A stretch of 42,521 nt of DNA from Kineosporia sp. R_H_3 (GCF_002198675.1 NZ_MWLL01000186.1:1-42521); one strand, 5' to 3'. Shown: positions 33,433 to 39,847, counted from the stretch's first letter. The notes: generated by a model not told the origin, from the letters alone. A program made the numbers and translations.

Positions 33433-33453
33433 CGAACCGAGACCCCCGGTTCG
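33433..33453. terminator. Hairpin terminator after the VOC gene
   Basis: CGAACCG (33433-33439) pairs with CGGTTCG (33447-33453) over a 7-nt loop, 30 nt after the stop codon. Confidence 0.55.
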
Positions 33454-33603
33454 GGACCGACACTCCACCGACGGGCGCGAACTGAACCCGCCGACTTGCA
33501 TGGGCGGTGCCAAGCGCACGAGGAACCGATCAGCGCCCAACCGCCGCCGTCTCTTGGCAGGCACTGCGCCCAGGCCCGGCCACACAATGCGGGAGCCGGG
33601 AAC

Positions 33604-33641
33604 GGCGCCCGGTCTGACGTGTGACCGGCGCACCGGGCGCC
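33604..33641. repeat. Long inverted repeat with an alternative inner stem
   Basis: GGCGCCCGGT (33604-33613) is perfectly complementary to ACCGGGCGCC (33632-33641). A competing stem CCGGTC/GACCGG (near 33609-33628) uses part of the same left arm, so the two folds exclude each other. No gene directly follows. It may be a terminator or insulator before the leader-A transcript. Confidence 0.5.
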
Positions 33642-33748
33642 GCCACTCCCCGCAGGTTCCCCTGCCTGGCCGCGGGTAGCGGAGACGGGATACCCAGAAC
33701 CGGGCACCGCCAACCATGACGTTCGCGAGATCGCCAGTTCGGCCGGTA

Positions 33749-33971
33749 TGTCACGCATCCATGATCGGCCCTACAGTGAGCCTGCTCGAGTGTCCGCTCG
33801 GCCTTCCCCTACCCCCGTTCGGGAGCCGCAACGGCCTCGGGTCATCGCCCTGGCGGGTCACCCACCGACCCGCGGCGGGCCGACGCCGGGCCTCGACCGC
33901 CTTGCTGCCGGGCACCGAGGACCTCAGGTACCCGCCGGTCGAGCGGCTCGTCGGCCAGTGCTTCGCGCGAG
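33749..33971 (+). ncRNA. Leader RNA copy A with its promoter
   Basis: A -10 box TACAGT lies at 33772-33777. The next 200 nt share blocks, in the same order and almost the same spacing, with copy B at 35992: GTTCGGGAG (33817-33825), CTCGGGT (33836-33842), ATCGCCC (33844-33850), GCCGGGCC (33885-33892) and TCGCGCGAG (33963-33971). A variable hairpin (GCCG-CAA-CGGC) lies between the first two blocks. The conserved loops with variable stems suggest a structured RNA. It does not match any RNA family I know. Confidence 0.5.
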
Positions 33972-34623
33972 CGACGGGCACGCACAAGGTCCTCCTGCCG
34001 CCGCCCGGGTCCGCACCAACCTCACCGGCTTGTGCCGGATCCTCGCCGAGGACTTCGGGTCGTCCCTCGACGACGCCGTCGACACCGTCCCCTGGATGTG
34101 CCAGAAGATCGCCTTCAACGCCGACCGGCTGCTCGCCCACCCCGAGCACGCCGACCAGCTCGCCGCCGACCTGCTCGGCTGGACCGACGACGACGTCCCC
34201 GACGGCCGCCCCCCGGTCCGGCACGAGGGCCTCGCCGTCGAAGGCCGCCGGCTCGCGTTCCGGTCCCGCGGCGCCACCCTGACGATCGCCTGCTCGTGCG
34301 GCGGCCGTGTCCCCATCGACCACGAACCCGACGCCATCCTGCGCTGCCGGGACTGCGGCGAGTGGGGCGTCCTCGCGCACTGGAAGGCCCGGCTCGCCCC
34401 GAACCTCGACAAGCCCATGACGGCCCCCGACCTCGTCGCGTGGCTCGCCCTTGAGCACCGGCTCGCCGTCAGCGAGCAGACGCTGCGGCAGTGGGCGTCC
34501 CGCGGGAAGGTCGCCCGGCACCCGAAGGACGACGCCGGCCGGACGACGTACGACCCCGTCGAGGTTGCCGGGTTCGCCCTCGAGCAGCGCTCCAAGCGGA
34601 CACGCCGGACGCGGCCGGCGTGA
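33958..34623 (+). CDS. Zinc-ribbon and helix-turn-helix protein, mobile-element-like
   Basis: The frame gives up to 221 aa. A helical domain (TNLTGLCRILAEDFGSSLDD, DTVPWMCQKIAFNADRLL) is followed by a zinc ribbon with CSCGG and CRDCGEWG. The C-terminal MerR/excisionase-like helix-turn-helix is LEHRLAVSEQTLRQWASRGK, then VARHPKDDAGRTTYDPVEVA. It is likely a DNA-binding regulator of an element. The start is unclear: GTG 33958 lies inside the conserved leader RNA, and TTG 34030 is the alternative. Neither has a good ribosome site. It heads the cluster of small genes ending at 35706. Confidence 0.65.
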   Translation: MLRASDGHAQGPPAAARVRTNLTGLCRILAEDFGSSLDDAVDTVPWMCQKIAFNADRLLAHPEHADQLAADLLGWTDDDVPDGRPPVRHEGLAVEGRRLAFRSRGATLTIACSCGGRVPIDHEPDAILRCRDCGEWGVLAHWKARLAPNLDKPMTAPDLVAWLALEHRLAVSEQTLRQWASRGKVARHPKDDAGRTTYDPVEVAGFALEQRSKRTRRTRPA

Positions 34624-34713
34624 CGACGTTGGGGCGCCGAGTGGTACCAGACGACACGCCGTCCGGCAGTCTCGAATCCGACGAACACGCCTGAACGGTG
34701 TCGGATGCCCCGC

Positions 34714-34719
34714 TACCGT
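34714..34719 (+). promoter_or_regulatory. -10 box TACCGT before the gene at 34728
   Basis: TACCGT ends 8 nt before the ATG at 34728. No ribosome site is seen, which suggests a leaderless transcript. Confidence 0.4.
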
Positions 34720-34727
34720 CGATGGCC

Positions 34728-34949
34728 ATGACTACCGTGCTCGACCTGAACGGCGGCGTCGTCGGGTCCGACGTCTCGCTGCGTTCCCCTCACGCGAGCC
34801 GCGAGACGATCCGGGGCACCCTGCGAGCTCTGTCGTTTCGAACCGTCGAGGGCCAGGACCAGCCCGTCGTTCACCTGCAGATCGAGACGATGGGTGGCAT
34901 CGCCCGGATCACCGTGCCCGCCGACACGCTCGTGGACGTGCCCTGGTGA
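34728..34949 (+). CDS. Small hypothetical protein
   Basis: The 73-aa predicted beta-rich protein contains ASRETIRGTLRALSFRTVEG and VHLQIETMGGIARITVPADT, which look like a small beta-barrel of the OB type. The ATG at 34728 is preferred over 34722 because of its distance from the -10 box. The stop overlaps the GTG of the next gene (GTGA). No family was recognised. It is the first of three tightly coupled small genes. Confidence 0.65.
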   Translation: MTTVLDLNGGVVGSDVSLRSPHASRETIRGTLRALSFRTVEGQDQPVVHLQIETMGGIARITVPADTLVDVPW

Positions 34950-35503
34950 GCGGCCTCGAGTTCATCGCCGACATCGTCCACTCCATCGCGTGGCCGGCAG
35001 TCGTCGCGCTACTGGTGTGGACGCAGCGCAAGGCGATCGCCGTGTTCGTCAAGAAGGTCAAGTCGGTGTCTGCTGGCAAGGACGGCGTCACCGCGCTCAC
35101 CGAGCTTCCGGCGCCACCCGAACTCACGAAGGCCGCCGCGGACGCAGACGCTCCGCCCACCGATCGCGAACTCGCCGCCGCGGCACGGCGAGTGACCTTC
35201 AACGGCGACAGGACGCGGCCGCCGGAGACGCGTGCCGGCGGCGACTACGTCACGCGCAATCAAGGATTCCCCGACGACGGTCCCCCGGCAGCGCTCGTCG
35301 GCGCCGCGACCATCAGGCGCGAGGCGGCAACCGAGCTCATGCGGCAGGCATTCGCCTTCGGGTACGGGGCGCGTGACATCTGGCCCTCAGCCTCCACCCC
35401 TGAGCTCGTCGTGAAGTGGCGCGACGGGCAAGAGCCGCTCATCCTGATCCAGGGCAAGCACGCGGCGACCGAGGTCGCCCCGACCGACGAGGGCGGGCTG
35501 TGA
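34946..35503 (+). CDS. Hypothetical protein with N-terminal membrane helix
   Basis: The 185-aa protein has one membrane helix (about 10-28, IAWPAVVALLVWTQRKAIAVF) and a basic stretch (VKKVKSVSAGK). A Pro/Ala linker and a C-terminal soluble part of about 85 residues follow, with AATELMRQAFAFGYGARDIW and VKWRDGQEPLILIQGKHAAT. No family was recognised. Both ends are coupled by GTGA overlaps to its neighbours, so the three small proteins probably act together. Confidence 0.65.
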   Translation: MSGLEFIADIVHSIAWPAVVALLVWTQRKAIAVFVKKVKSVSAGKDGVTALTELPAPPELTKAAADADAPPTDRELAAAARRVTFNGDRTRPPETRAGGDYVTRNQGFPDDGPPAALVGAATIRREAATELMRQAFAFGYGARDIWPSASTPELVVKWRDGQEPLILIQGKHAATEVAPTDEGGL

Positions 35504-35706
35504 CGGACGACGAGCCGGACAACATCCGACGACTGGACGACGCGCGCGCCCGTCGCGCAGAAGGCACGGACGGCGTTGACCTCGCCACCATCGGCGCCGA
35601 CGTCGCCGACCTCCTCGCAGGCAGGGGGCGGCACGCCACCCACATCCGCGAGCAGGTCGGCAGGCTGGTCACATGCTCCTGCGGCCTCGTGGTCGCGCTG
35701 CGGTAG
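35500..35706 (+). CDS. Small hypothetical protein with CxC motif
   Basis: The 68-aa protein is acidic and charged at the start (DDEPDNIRRLDDARARRAEG) and ends with VGRLVTCSCGLVVALR. The final CSCG echoes the CSCGG of the zinc-ribbon protein at the head of this cluster. With only two cysteines it could bind metal only as a dimer or with another chain. It is coupled to the preceding gene and followed by a strong terminator. Confidence 0.6.
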   Translation: MTDDEPDNIRRLDDARARRAEGTDGVDLATIGADVADLLAGRGRHATHIREQVGRLVTCSCGLVVALR

Positions 35707-35775
35707 CTACTCGGCCCCTGACTTTCGTGGGGCTCGCGACACGAGTTGACGGCGGCGGGCCGTGGAGACCAGCGC

Positions 35776-35807
35776 GGCCCCCGCCCTCCGGCAGGGAGGC
35801 GGGGGCC
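35776..35807. terminator. Strong hairpin terminator after the small-gene cluster
   Basis: GGCCCCCGCC (35776-35785) pairs perfectly with GGCGGGGGCC (35798-35807) across a 12-nt loop, 70 nt after the last stop codon. Confidence 0.75.
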
Positions 35808-35948
35808 GGCAGACGACGAGGTCTCAGCCGCCTGGAAGGAGAGCAGCCTGCACGCTGACAGGCCTGTCGGATGCTCACCAACGATTCAGGTATCGGCCGC
35901 CGCACCTACTGTCTTGACTAGGGGCTCGGTGCGGGAACGGGAGCGGAT

Positions 35949-35964
35949 GTGACGGATCCGTCAC
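35949..35964. promoter_or_regulatory. Perfect 16-bp palindromic operator
   Basis: GTGACGGATCCGTCAC lies just upstream of the -35 region of leader B, so it is well placed as an activator or repressor site. Its GTGAC half-site recurs in the second promoter at 36293-36307. Confidence 0.55.
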
Positions 35965-35968
35965 GTGA

Positions 35969-36230
35969 TCGACGTCCCGCTCCGGCAGCCCTACAGTGGC
36001 TGTTGCCCGAGTCGCCGAGCACTCTCTCCGTACCCCCTGTTCGGGAGCACGCTCATCTCGGGTGATCGCCCGGGTGCATCCCCCCGAGACGCCCGGGCGG
36101 GCGGCCGGGCCCCGGTGGTCCTTCAGACCCAGCACGCCGCCGGGGCCCGGCTCGCCAGGCATCCGTCGGCGCCCCTCCGATGACCTCGTCGCGCGAGTGC
36201 CGCGCTGACGAAGTGACCTCGGTGAGGCAT
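35969..36230 (+). ncRNA. Leader RNA copy B with its promoter
   Basis: The -35 TCGACG (35969-35974) and -10 TACAGT (35992-35997) are 17 nt apart. Downstream blocks match copy A in order and spacing: GTTCGGGAG (36039-36047), CTCGGGT (36057-36063), ATCGCCC (36065-36071), GCCGGGCC (36104-36111) and TCGCGCGAG (36189-36197). CTCGGG at 36057 can also pair with CCCGAG near 36083-36088. No reading frame is shared between A and B in these regions, which favours RNA over peptide conservation. The RNA end is unknown. Confidence 0.5.
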
Positions 36231-36288
36231 ACGGATGAATCGCACCGATGTAGTTCGTCAACTCTGAGCGAAACACTCAACCAGACCC

Positions 36289-36307
36289 TACTGTCACCCG
36301 TTGTGAC
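36289..36307 (+). promoter_or_regulatory. Second promoter with everted GTGAC repeats
   Basis: A -10 box TACTGT (36289-36294) overlaps GTCAC (36293-36297), which faces GTGAC (36303-36307) across 5 nt. Transcription from here would give a leader of about 50 nt before the GTG at 36353. Confidence 0.4.
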
Positions 36308-36352
36308 GTAGGTATGGTCAGGGAACAGTGCCAGACGATCGAGAGGTCCGTT

Positions 36353-36637
36353 GTGTCTCAGGGGTCGACGTTCTTGCTTCCGGGATCGCCGCCGGAGTTC
36401 TACACCGACGCGGTGCGCATCAACGTGTCCCCCTACGGACTGAGGCTCGACTTCGGGCTGCAGGCAGATTCGCCGAATGACTCGCGTGCCCAGGCAGTCG
36501 TACGGATGAGTCCTCAACACGCTGTCATCCTCTACCAGATGCTGAAGAAGACCCTGAGGGCCTACGAGGATCAGGTCGGAAAGATCAACATGCCGGACCG
36601 GCTGTACACCGAGCTGGAGATCGAGAAGGAGATCTGA
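36353..36637 (+). CDS. DUF3467-like protein
   Basis: The 94-aa protein has FYTDAVRINVSPYGLRLDFG, then VVRMSPQHAVILYQMLKKTL and RAYEDQVGKI, the strand-then-helix pattern of DUF3467. That is a small family of unknown function often described as phage- or element-associated. GTG 36353 is chosen because GAGAGG (36341-36346) precedes it; ATG 36314 is a possible longer start. The stop overlaps the next ATG by one base (TGATG). It is the first of three coupled genes downstream of leader B. Confidence 0.7.
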   Translation: MSQGSTFLLPGSPPEFYTDAVRINVSPYGLRLDFGLQADSPNDSRAQAVVRMSPQHAVILYQMLKKTLRAYEDQVGKINMPDRLYTELEIEKEI

Positions 36638-37044
36638 TGTCCGCGCTCGCGCAGGTCACCACTGAGGTCCCCGTCGGCTTCCAGACCCATGTCACGACTC
36701 GTCAGCCGTCAACCTTCGTTCAGCTCACCAGCGTGCAGGACGAGGTCTCCTCGTTGGGCACCACGAAGAACATCGAGTGGCGCCGCCAGGTGGACTTGGG
36801 TCCGGATGGCCTCGGTGGACTCGTTTCGCTCGAGGTGGACGTCCGCAAGACAGAGTCCTACGTCTCGGTGGTTGATCCCACCACCGGCATCTTTGGCGTC
36901 GGCGGCAGCCTTGCTGAGGCGGTGGCCGACTTCCGGGAGGCCCTAACCGACTTCCGCGAGGTGCTTCGCCACCAGGACGACCTGGCTCCGGCGATGGCCC
37001 GTCTCCTTGCAGAGCTGCTGCGCCTGGCGCCCACCAAAGCGTGA
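36637..37044 (+). CDS. HicB-like antitoxin candidate
   Basis: In this 135-aa protein the second half (SLEVDVRKTESYVSVVDPTT, GIFGVGGSLAEAVADFREAL) resembles the HicB fold, in which an RNase-H-like strand region is followed by a helix beginning with SLAEA. No C-terminal DNA-binding helix is evident. The pairing with the next gene by a GTGA overlap, a small protein resembling HicA, supports the antitoxin reading. The order antitoxin-toxin differs from the usual hicAB order but is seen in some systems. Confidence 0.5.
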   Translation: MSALAQVTTEVPVGFQTHVTTRQPSTFVQLTSVQDEVSSLGTTKNIEWRRQVDLGPDGLGGLVSLEVDVRKTESYVSVVDPTTGIFGVGGSLAEAVADFREALTDFREVLRHQDDLAPAMARLLAELLRLAPTKA

Positions 37045-37343
37045 CCGTCAAGAAGGTCGCGGACGTCCAAGCCGCCCTCACCAGCAAGGGAATGACTGCG
37101 GACGAGTCGTCTCACCACAAGATGCTTCGGCTCGAGGTCGCCGGCACCACCAAGGTGGTGACACGGATCTCTCATGGCATGAAAGAGATCGACGAGCATC
37201 TTGGCGCCCTGATGGCCAAGCAGTGCTTCCTGCACCTCAAGGAGTTCTGGGACCTGGTTGACTGCCCGCTGTCTGCGGAGCAATGGACCGCGAAGATCCA
37301 GGAGAGGTCAGTGGGCGGCCGCAATCCGTTCCTCGGGTACTAG
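37041..37343 (+). CDS. HicA-like toxin candidate
   Basis: The 100-aa protein begins KKVADVQAALTSKGMTADES and continues SSHHKMLRLEVAGTTKVVTR. The His pair after a short helix and strand matches the HicA double-stranded-RNA-binding fold, where His is catalytic. The remainder (ISHGMKEIDEHLGALMAKQC, FLHLKEFWDLVDCPLS) is typical of a longer HicA-related family rather than canonical HicA. The start GTG overlaps the stop of the HicB-like gene. A terminator hairpin begins at the stop codon. Confidence 0.5.
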   Translation: MTVKKVADVQAALTSKGMTADESSHHKMLRLEVAGTTKVVTRISHGMKEIDEHLGALMAKQCFLHLKEFWDLVDCPLSAEQWTAKIQERSVGGRNPFLGY

Positions 37344-37367
37344 CGGGGGCCTGGCGACGCCCCCCGC
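37343..37367. terminator. Hairpin terminator between convergent genes
   Basis: GCGGGGG (37343-37349) pairs with CCCCCGC (37361-37367). It starts at the last base of the HicA-like stop codon. Confidence 0.65.
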
Positions 37368-37411
37368 GGTGCCATCTCAGCCGTGAGTCAGCGCAACGGG
37401 GCCGGGCAAGG

Positions 37412-37945
37412 TCAACCCGGGTCACCCGGGTGTCTTCCTTCGACCGCAGCCTTCCGCGGCCGTCCTGCGCGCCGCGGGGTCGCTGCGTACGACTCGAGAT
37501 CCCGGGCCAGGCAGACCGGCCCGGCCGCGAGGTCGACGACCTTGCGGATCCGGCCGTCGCGGACGAGCTCGCGTGCCCGTGCCTTCGAGACCCCCAGCTG
37601 GGCGGCGATCTCGGAGATCCCGACGAGTGCCGGCACGAGGGGCTCGGCAAGGCGCCGGTCGAACTCGGGCTCGTCGAGGACCTCGAGGAACCGGGTGCGG
37701 ACCTTCACCCCGGGCAGCCCCTCGTGGATCGAGCGGGCGAACTCGGCCGTTGCGCGGGTCGTGGCGGCCTTGAGGGTGTCGGCCTCGACGCAGAACCGGA
37801 CCGTCCACATGCCGGCGTCGTCCGGGCCGGACATCGACGGCAGAACGTCGTCCGCGGTCGGCAGCGCGTCCATGAGGGAGTCGGCGACGTCCTCGACGTC
37901 GACGGGCTTGGCCGGCTCGTAGCCGACCTGGGCGAACCACAACAC
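37412..37945 (-). CDS. Helix-turn-helix protein, element-type regulator
   Basis: The 177-aa protein has an N-terminal alpha+beta domain (about 1-115; WFAQVGYEPAKPVDVEDVAD, WTVRFCVEADTLKAATTRAT). The C-terminal helix-turn-helix (about 118-165) is VGISEIAAQLGVSKARAREL, then VRDGRIRKVVDLAAGPVCLA, similar to excisionase and MerR-like winged helices. The GTG start is supported by GAAGGAG 5 nt upstream. A 12-bp hairpin lies 25 nt before the start in the untranslated leader. It converges on the HicA-like gene and probably controls part of the accessory region. Confidence 0.72.
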   Translation of the reverse strand: MLWFAQVGYEPAKPVDVEDVADSLMDALPTADDVLPSMSGPDDAGMWTVRFCVEADTLKAATTRATAEFARSIHEGLPGVKVRTRFLEVLDEPEFDRRLAEPLVPALVGISEIAAQLGVSKARARELVRDGRIRKVVDLAAGPVCLARDLESYAATPRRAGRPRKAAVEGRHPGDPG

Positions 37946-37969
37946 GGTGTCTCCTTCTGGTGCGGGTCG

Positions 37970-38000
37970 CCCGGCCGGCCCCGTGGGTGGGCCGGCCGGG
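37970..38000 (-). promoter_or_regulatory. Perfect 12-bp hairpin in the leader of the HTH gene
   Basis: CCCGGCCGGCCC (37970-37981) pairs with GGGCCGGCCGGG (37989-38000) over a 7-nt loop, 25 nt upstream of the GTG at 37945. It may act as a terminator for incoming transcription or as an attenuator. Confidence 0.5.
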
Positions 38001-38038
38001 TCGACCGCGGGCTGGTGGTCGTGCGAACCTGCTGAGTG

Positions 38039-38071
38039 GTGCCCCTCCCCGTCTGCTTCGGGGAGGGGCAC
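38039..38071 (-). terminator. Strong 13-bp hairpin terminator
   Basis: GTGCCCCTCCCCG (38039-38051) pairs perfectly with CGGGGAGGGGCAC (38059-38071), 7 nt beyond the end of the broken gene at 38079-38278. Confidence 0.8.
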
Positions 38072-38078
38072 CGCCGCG

Positions 38079-38278
38079 TCAGCGGCCGCGCCAGGTGAAG
38101 CCGTCGCGCCGGAGCTTGGACAGGGCGTTGGACAACGCCCGCCAGTCCTTGGCGGTCGGGCTGATCACCGTGACGACTCGCCCTTGCTGTTGCGCACCAT
38201 GTACCGGTGGGACGCCGTCACGGTGACGGTGTACCCCTGGTCGATGAATGCGGTCAGAATGGGCCGCAGGTTCAGCAT
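38079..38278 (-). pseudogene. Frameshifted HicA-like small gene
   Basis: From the ATG at 38278, which follows a near-perfect ribosome site (AGGAGGTGA), the frame reads MLNLRPILTAFIDQGYTVTV, TASHRYMVRNSKG and stops at 38165. The next frame, shifted by -1 within AAGGGCGAG, continues RVVTVISPTAKDWRALSNAL and SKLRRDGFTWRGR to 38079. Joined, the two halves give a 66-aa protein like small HicA-type or phage proteins (a His-Tyr strand, then a helix with RALxNALxxLRRDGF). Either a base was lost, the sequence has an error, or ribosomes shift frame here. Confidence 0.65.
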
Positions 38279-38309
38279 CAGTATCACCTCCTTTCCTTCT
38301 CGCTGACAA

Positions 38310-38364
38310 GGAAAAGACTATCAAGAATCCTACTCATCGGGAAGGATTTTCGGTAGACTTGTCC
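38310..38364. promoter_or_regulatory. Symmetrical divergent promoter-operator
   Basis: Two 22-bp arms (38310-38331 and 38343-38364) match at 17 positions as an inverted repeat with an 11-nt spacer. Each arm contains a -10 box reading outward: TAGTCT for the minus strand (38315-38320) and TAGACT for the plus strand (38354-38359). The stretch is clearly more AT-rich than its surroundings. It would let one protein control both flanking small genes, as in a phage or plasmid switch. Confidence 0.5.
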
Positions 38365-38393
38365 CATCAGGTCGAGCAGGGGAGAGGGGCACT

Positions 38394-38722
38394 GTGGAGG
38401 GCATCTTCTACATCCGGGCCAACGCCGCCACGCAGATCCTCGTCGCCATCGTCCGGACGTTCGTCCTCCCCGAGGTCATCGTCACCGAGATCGACGAAAC
38501 CATCCCGACCGGGGCCATCCTCATCGACACCTACGAGGGGAAGTGTGGAACGGCCGCGTCGTCGTCGCCCGCGACGAGAAGGCCTTCAACCGCCGGATCT
38601 GCACCTGGGTCGTCGCCACCACCCCCGAGCAGATGGCGTTCTTCCCCCGCCACGAGGCCTCCCTCGCGTTCATCCTCGGCGACGACGCCGACTTCACCCC
38701 CGACCCCGACATGGCCCGCTGA
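38394..38722 (+). pseudogene. Broken or frameshifted small hypothetical gene
   Basis: From GTG 38394, preceded by GGAGAGGGG, the frame gives VEGIFYIRANAATQILVAIV, RTFVLPEVIVTEIDETIPTG and AILIDTYEG, after which the frame turns into low-complexity sequence. Shifting -1 at the G run in GAGGGGAAG (38535-38543) continues EVWNGRVVVARDEKAFNRRI, CTWVVATTPEQMAFFPRHEA and stops at 38722. The joined product would have about 109 aa. Alternatively two genes overlap, the second from GTG 38543, but its ribosome site would be too close. The family is unknown. Confidence 0.6.
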
Positions 38723-38743
38723 ACCCGCAGGGCCCCCTGACCC

Positions 38744-38763
38744 CACAGGGCCCCGGCCCTGTG
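38744..38763. terminator. Hairpin after the broken gene
   Basis: CACAGGG (38744-38750) pairs with CCCTGTG (38757-38763) over a 6-nt loop, 21 nt after the stop codon. Confidence 0.5.
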
Positions 38764-38795
38764 GACAACCACGCCGGCCCCGCTGCTGGCCCCGG

Positions 38796-38801
38796 TACCG
38801 T
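38796..38801 (+). promoter_or_regulatory. Leaderless promoter -10 box (TACCGT)
   Basis: TACCGT lies 6 nt before the ATG at 38808, with no ribosome site. It resembles the box before the gene at 34728. Confidence 0.4.
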
Positions 38802-38807
38802 CGCCCC

Positions 38808-39044
38808 ATGCCCGCTGAGATCCCACCCCAGTACGACCCCTCGGCCCGGCCAGACACCCCGCTCCTGGACCGCGCCACCGAGCTGCACCTCACGCTCGCC
38901 GCCATCGGCGCCTACTTCGACGCCACCCCCCAGCTCGTCGCCGCCTGGCTCACCTGCAGCGCACCCATCCCGCCAGGACACCGTCACGACCTCGCGCAGC
39001 TCCTCAAGGTCGACCGCCTCGAGGACCTCGACCCCCGCGCCTGA
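38808..39044 (+). CDS. Small hypothetical protein, helical
   Basis: The 78-aa protein has the predicted helices TPLLDRATELHLTLAAIGAY, TPQLVAAWLTCSAPI and GHRHDLAQLLKVDRLEDLDP, which look like a small helix-turn-helix or adaptor fold. The acidic C-terminus is DLDPRA. The leaderless -10 box supports the ATG. The family is not recognised. It is the last apparent gene of the accessory region. Confidence 0.55.
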   Translation: MPAEIPPQYDPSARPDTPLLDRATELHLTLAAIGAYFDATPQLVAAWLTCSAPIPPGHRHDLAQLLKVDRLEDLDPRA

Positions 39045-39847
39045 CCCCACTACGAGGTCTGGCTGTGCGCCGAACGACGTGACGCGCCGCTGACCAGCGA
39101 GAACTTGCACCGCCACGGCACCCGGCTCGATGCTGTGACACGGCGGAGCACCACCGTGCCCCCGTCACCACGAGCCCCGGCCACCCCGACGGACCGGGGC
39201 TCGCGCACGCCCAGGGCGGAGAGCGTCGCCCGAGTCATGCGTGCGGGGTGAACGCGCTGACCAGGGCATGGTCCTCGAAGCGAGCAGCACCCGACCCCCT
39301 GCTCCAGACCCACGACCACCCTGTCCAACACGCAGCCCGAGTGCGTCGACTGCTCCAACCGCTCGGGAGCCGCTGAGAGCAACGCAGCGCGCTCGCGGCG
39401 GCCCGTCGTGCCCTCGTGTCCAAGCCGGTCACGTCACGCGACTGGTGAGCCCCCTGGGGCCGGGGGAGGGGGGCACCCAGGCGACGGGCCGGGCCCGCCG
39501 CCCGACCCCGCGCCTTTGCCGCCAGGCCCGGCTCGTTCCAGCGGGCTGTTGGCCTGCCCGCGACGGCTGATCGGACGCCGGTGTGGAAGGCTGGGACCGG
39601 GCCTTCAGAAGTCCGCGACCGGCGACACGAATCCGAATGCCCGCCGCCATGACTGGCCCCTCCGCGGGTCACGGACCATCCGGGTACCGCCGGTGCACCC
39701 GCTCGGTCGGCGACTTAGATGGCTCCCGGAGGGCAGGCTCAGCAAGGGACGACGACGGCGCGTCTCGTATGGCAGCGCTTGCAACACTCGGATGCCGATG
39801 GTCCGATCGGCACGCCCCGGCAACATGCCGCGACCGGGGAACGCGCC
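39045..39847. other. 803-nt stretch without a supported gene
   Basis: Both strands have long open frames because of high GC, but none has a ribosome site, a recognised motif or believable protein composition. One clear hairpin (39171-39203) is present. The stretch separates the accessory genes from pilB and may include the other end of the mobile region, but no second copy of the tRNA-Ser 3' end was found. Confidence 0.55.
39171..39203. terminator. Perfect 10-bp hairpin in the gene-free stretch
   Basis: CGAGCCCCGG (39171-39180) pairs with CCGGGGCTCG (39194-39203) over a 13-nt loop. It may be a terminator. Confidence 0.5.

Larger units (their letters stand above)
33404..33748. other. Intergenic region with two hairpins
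   Basis: No gene is supported. The region holds a short hairpin after the VOC gene and a longer inverted repeat at 33604-33641, and it then runs into the promoter of the first leader RNA. Confidence 0.6.
35707..36352. other. Intergenic region with terminator, palindrome, leader B and second promoter
   Basis: The 646 nt without a protein gene are occupied by, in order, a terminator (35776-35807), a 16-bp perfect palindrome (35949-35964), the leader-B promoter and RNA (35969-36230), and a second promoter with everted GTGAC repeats (36289-36307). Each is listed separately. Confidence 0.7.

Noticed and set aside
33440-33460. Possible third copy of the leader core (CCCCCGGTTCGGGA)
   Set aside because: The similarity is confined to one block and is explained by the terminator hairpin 33433-33453. 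None of the other blocks follow.
36057-36090. Resemblance of leader B to actinobacterial 6C RNA because of a CCCCCC run
   Set aside because: 6C RNA needs two hairpins with C-rich loops. Only one run is present in B and none in A.
39235-39672. Overlapping open frames on both strands between the accessory genes and pilB
   Set aside because: No ribosome sites, motifs or believable composition.
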